From contig JAIUYC010000208.1 of the NCBI GenBank assembly GCA_020216575.1, positions 1 to 6,837 on the forward strand: 6,837 nt of DNA. The letters are read 5' to 3'. How positions within the stretch are numbered: the stretch's first letter is position 1; each line of letters begins with the position of its first letter. The DNA comes from Coleofasciculus sp. S288 (GTDB lineage Bacteria; Cyanobacteriota; Cyanobacteriia; Cyanobacteriales; Coleofasciculaceae). The position numbers were made by a program, and so were the translations under genes. Positions 5,088-6,837 of the stretch are shown here, in pieces. The notes beneath the pieces are model-generated. The model was not told the origin of the DNA. It saw nothing but the letters and a program-made list of their open reading frames with translations, and searched no databases.

Positions 5088-5492
5088 ATGCATAAAAGCA
5101 CGAAGCTTCAGTTGCTGACCAGCGTATCCCTGCTCATCGTGACGCCACTGGGAATTCTCTCCAAGTTTTATTACGGCCCTGCCCAAGTGTGGGTCAATGA
5201 CTATTCTGGCGATATCCTCTATGAGATTTTCTGGTGCTTGTTTTTTTTCTTGCTGATACCCACGAGAAAAGCCATTACTCAAATTCCTTTGTGGGTGTTC
5301 GCCGTCACTTGTGTTCTGGAAATCCTACAATTGTGGAAAAGCCCATTTTTAGAAGCAATTCGTGCCACTTTTATCGGTAGAACCCTACTCGGCACTACCT
5401 TTGTGTGGTGGGATTTCCCACATTATGCTGTAGGTAGCCTGCTCGGTTGGTTGTGGTTGTTGCAAATTTGGCGATCTGCGCTTTGCTGCTGA
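5088..5492 (+). CDS. DUF2809 family small membrane protein
   Basis: The 134-residue protein fits the DUF2809 family of small bacterial membrane proteins, whose function is unknown. Visible family features are LGILSKFYYGPAQVWVNDYSGDILYEIFW at 21-49 (the conserved Y.GD.L motif), VLEILQLWKSPFLEAIRATFIGRTLLG at 76-102 (the E..QL......IR.T..G..LG motif) and WWDFPHYAVGSLLGW at 107-121 (the W.D...Y..G...G motif). Hydrophobic segments lie at about 8-26, 42-57, 66-83 and 112-128, giving three or four helices in the inner membrane. The length is typical of the family, so the gene looks complete. The ATG has no Shine-Dalgarno but includes the whole first helix. The last codons and the stop fall inside a palindromic repeat, giving the end SALCC, which may be recent. 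It is divergent from the acidic-protein gene and convergent with exbD. Confidence 0.85.
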   Translation: MHKSTKLQLLTSVSLLIVTPLGILSKFYYGPAQVWVNDYSGDILYEIFWCLFFFLLIPTRKAITQIPLWVFAVTCVLEILQLWKSPFLEAIRATFIGRTLLGTTFVWWDFPHYAVGSLLGWLWLLQIWRSALCC

Positions 5493-5538
5493 CGCACCAT
5501 GCTCCGCAAACGCAGCAGCGCTTCGCTATCGCGGAAGC
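5485..5538. repeat. Palindromic intergenic repeat between convergent genes
   Basis: GCTGCTG (5485-5491) pairs with CAGCAGC (5513-5519), and right after it GCTTC (5520-5524) pairs with GAAGC (5534-5538). Such GC-rich clusters around GCTTCGC and CGCGGAAGC are widespread in spacers of large cyanobacterial genomes. It overlaps the last two residues and stop codon of the DUF2809 gene and lies 50 bp from the exbD stop. It may help end transcription from both sides, though no T tract follows. Confidence 0.6.
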
Positions 5539-5588
5539 ATACCACGCATGAATAACGTAGGTTTTCACCATCACTGCTCGTTAAACCG

Positions 5589-6485
5589 TCAGGGAGAACC
5601 ATTAGCAGAATTAGTTCTGGGAGAAGCCCCAGCACCAGGACTCGGTGTGGCTGAGTTACCAGGGGTAAAATTAGTTCTGGGAGAAGGCGCAGCACCGGGA
5701 CTCGGCGTGAGTGAGTTACTAGGAGTAGCATTAGTTTGGGGAGAAGGCGCAGCACCGGGACTCGGCGTGACTAAATTATTGGGACTAATCGGTGTTTGTC
5801 TGGGTGACGGTTGGGGAATCCCTGGGCTAATTCCGGGGGATTGTGGCAGTCCTGGGTAGGGTGGCAATTGGGGTTGAGCCGGGTTGAGGGGATCTGTGGG
5901 GTTCAGGTTGCCATAAGGGTTGAGCGAGGGTGGGCTGGGGTAAGGGGTAAAGCCAGGGACACCAGTGGCAGGTGGTAAGGAAGGGCTGAGGTTAGGACTC
6001 TGTGCAGTTCCTCCAGGTAGAGTGGCTAGCGCTACGCGATCGCCTCCTACTTGCCGCAGCAAATCCAACACCTGAACAACATCGTTGTAACTCGCATTTG
6101 GGGAAGCATACAGCGCCATCACTCCGTCAGGACTTTGTTGGCGATAGGTTTGCAGTATTTGCTTAAACTGCTCTTCTGTTACCACTGGTTGCTGCTCAAC
6201 GAATACTTGACCAAACTCATTGAGGCTAACCATTAAGATTTGCCGTCCCTGAGCCGTCCCCGTACTTGCCTTGGGCAAATCCACGCTGATGGCTTGCTGG
6301 CGAGAAAAGCCGACTGCCGCAAGGATGAAGAATATCAAGATACAAAAGATGACATCAATCATCGGCACAAGCTCAACCCGTGCCGTTTCAGTCGGGGCAT
6401 CTACAAACGGGGAGCCTACCCGAAATTTCAGAGGACGGGATGCCCAGGAAGGAGAAGCTAAAGGAATTTTTTTGTTGGTAGCCAT
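5589..6485 (-). CDS. exbD: ExbD/TolR-family proton-channel subunit with long Pro/Ser-rich tail
   Basis: ExbD works with ExbB in the inner membrane, using the proton gradient to drive TonB-dependent import through outer-membrane receptors; the TolR/TolQ pair is the close relative. Residues 1-37 are cytoplasmic. One transmembrane helix follows at about 38-59 (VELVPMIDVIFCILIFFILAAV), with Asp44 in PMIDVIF as the conserved proton-carrying acid. The periplasmic domain covers about 62-156, including ISVDLPKAS, LMVSLNEFGQVFVEQQPV and the helix YNDVVQVLDLLRQVG. A typical ExbD ends there, at about 140-150 residues. This protein continues for some 140 more, rich in Pro, Ser, Asn and Gly, and ends in three 20-residue repeats (237-296). 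The ATG is chosen because it gives a normal N-terminus; the Shine-Dalgarno is weak (GTGAG). It lies 78 bp after the exbB stop, in one probable operon. The family call is firm; ExbD versus TolR cannot be settled without further genes. Confidence 0.93.
   Translation of the reverse strand: MATNKKIPLASPSWASRPLKFRVGSPFVDAPTETARVELVPMIDVIFCILIFFILAAVGFSRQQAISVDLPKASTGTAQGRQILMVSLNEFGQVFVEQQPVVTEEQFKQILQTYRQQSPDGVMALYASPNASYNDVVQVLDLLRQVGGDRVALATLPGGTAQSPNLSPSLPPATGVPGFTPYPSPPSLNPYGNLNPTDPLNPAQPQLPPYPGLPQSPGISPGIPQPSPRQTPISPNNLVTPSPGAAPSPQTNATPSNSLTPSPGAAPSPRTNFTPGNSATPSPGAGASPRTNSANGSP
5598..5777 (-). repeat. Three in-frame 60-bp repeats encoding the ExbD tail
   Basis: Three head-to-tail units of exactly 60 bp (5718-5777, 5658-5717, 5598-5657) encode 20-residue repeats of the form xNxxTPSPGAAPSPRTNxTP. 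The units differ by scattered substitutions but by no insertion or deletion, so the frame has been kept. The unit farthest downstream in the gene is the most diverged in protein sequence (GAGASPRTNSAN). Confidence 0.93.
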
Positions 6486-6563
6486 AAGTTACTCACAGCA
6501 GTGCTGCCATGCGATCGACGCGAATCGAGTAAAGGTACTGCCTTCGATTGTAGTGTTCGGTAC

Positions 6564-6837
6564 TTACTGTTCGGTGACTTCAGAAATATCTGGGGTTGTT
6601 GGCTTCCCAGAATTAGGCGTATCCGTTATCTCACTTGGAATCTCACCTTGCAGCCAAGCTTGTCGATAGAGCAACTCTAATTCACTTCCAGTTTTGCGGA
6701 AAACTTTCACCTGGTTGTACCACAAGGCCTGAAAGAGTCGATAGAACGCCAGGCTGGTAATCGCCACAATCAGCCCTGTTGCCGTAGTAATCAAAGCCTC
6801 CGCGATGCCCAATGGCACTTCAGCGGTGGAAGCTGTT
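6564..6837 (-). CDS. exbB: ExbB/TolQ/MotA-family proton channel, C-terminal part
   Basis: The frame is open to the right edge of the window, so only the last 90 residues are seen. They begin [39 protein letters not shown], which holds the highly conserved GIAEAL.TTATGL.VAI motif at the start of the last ExbB helix, where Thr residues line the proton path. After the helix comes a charged cytoplasmic tail with [14 protein letters not shown] and a polar end rich in Thr, Pro and Glu. ExbB forms a pentameric channel around ExbD helices in the inner membrane. The GTG at 6816-6818 is an internal valine, not a start, because it falls inside the conserved motif. The exbD gene follows downstream on the same strand after 78 bp, as expected for an exbB-exbD operon. 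TonB is not in view. Confidence 0.9.
   Translation of the reverse strand, partial: TASTAEVPLGIAEALITTATGLIVAITSLAFYRLFQALWYNQVKVFRKTGSELELLYRQAWLQGEIPSEITDTPNSGKPTTPDISEVTEQ

Noticed and set aside
5423..5755. Minus-strand open frame with Leu/Pro repeats over the exbD tail
   Set aside because: It reads the 60-bp repeat in another frame; the exbD frame has the conserved domain and keeps phase through all repeats.
6271..6669. Plus-strand open frame over exbD and exbB
   Set aside because: It is antisense to two clear proton-channel genes and has no protein-family pattern.

Overview
The window looks like chromosomal DNA from a cyanobacterium, probably a filamentous type with a large, repeat-rich genome. 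Five copies of the cyanobacterial HIP1 octamer GCGATCGC are present (557-564, 2033-2040, 2289-2296, 3292-3299, 6036-6043), far above chance for 6.8 kb. The small hypothetical proteins are of cyanobacterial type, and the spacers carry heptamer tandem repeats and palindromic repeats common in that phylum. Genus and species cannot be fixed from the sequence alone.

Layout, left to right. (1) 1-867, minus: the N-terminal 289 residues of a family 2 glycosyltransferase, cut by the left edge. (2) 868-1467: a gene-free spacer holding the first copy of a 92-bp dispersed repeat. (3) 1468-1752, plus: a 94-residue conserved cyanobacterial protein of unknown function. (4) 1753-2342: a gene-free spacer holding a 15-bp tandem duplication, a HIP1 palindrome and the second copy of the dispersed repeat, interrupted by a 59-bp insertion with a palindromic core. 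(5) 2343-3086 and 3211-3732, plus: a DUF2993 (LmeA-like lipid-binding) protein and a DUF2231 four-helix membrane protein, possibly co-transcribed and closed by a hairpin terminator. (6) 3733-4500: a 768-bp region with no convincing gene. It holds a heptamer array and, at 3961-4160, a stretch that folds into many perfect helices and begins with an IS200/IS605-like terminal hairpin. I read it as an orphan transposon-associated guide-type RNA (HEARO/IscB omega-RNA class, or less likely a TnpB-type RNA on the other strand) with no nuclease or transposase left. (7) 4501-4899, minus: an acidic, probably disordered 132-residue cyanobacterial protein with a strong Shine-Dalgarno. (8) 5088-5492, plus: a DUF2809 membrane protein whose 3' end runs into a palindromic repeat. 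(9) 5589-6485 and 6564-6837, minus: exbD and the 3' end of exbB, a proton-channel pair that energises outer-membrane import. ExbD carries an unusual Pro/Ser-rich tail of about 140 residues ending in three 20-residue repeats.

Functionally the window is a mixture. ExbB-ExbD form one recognisable module (inner-membrane motor, TonB partner not in view), the glycosyltransferase probably belongs to a polysaccharide cluster to the left, and the remaining genes are small membrane-associated or hypothetical proteins. The most unusual content is non-coding: the orphan structured RNA at 3961-4160 and the interrupted repeat at 2102-2252.
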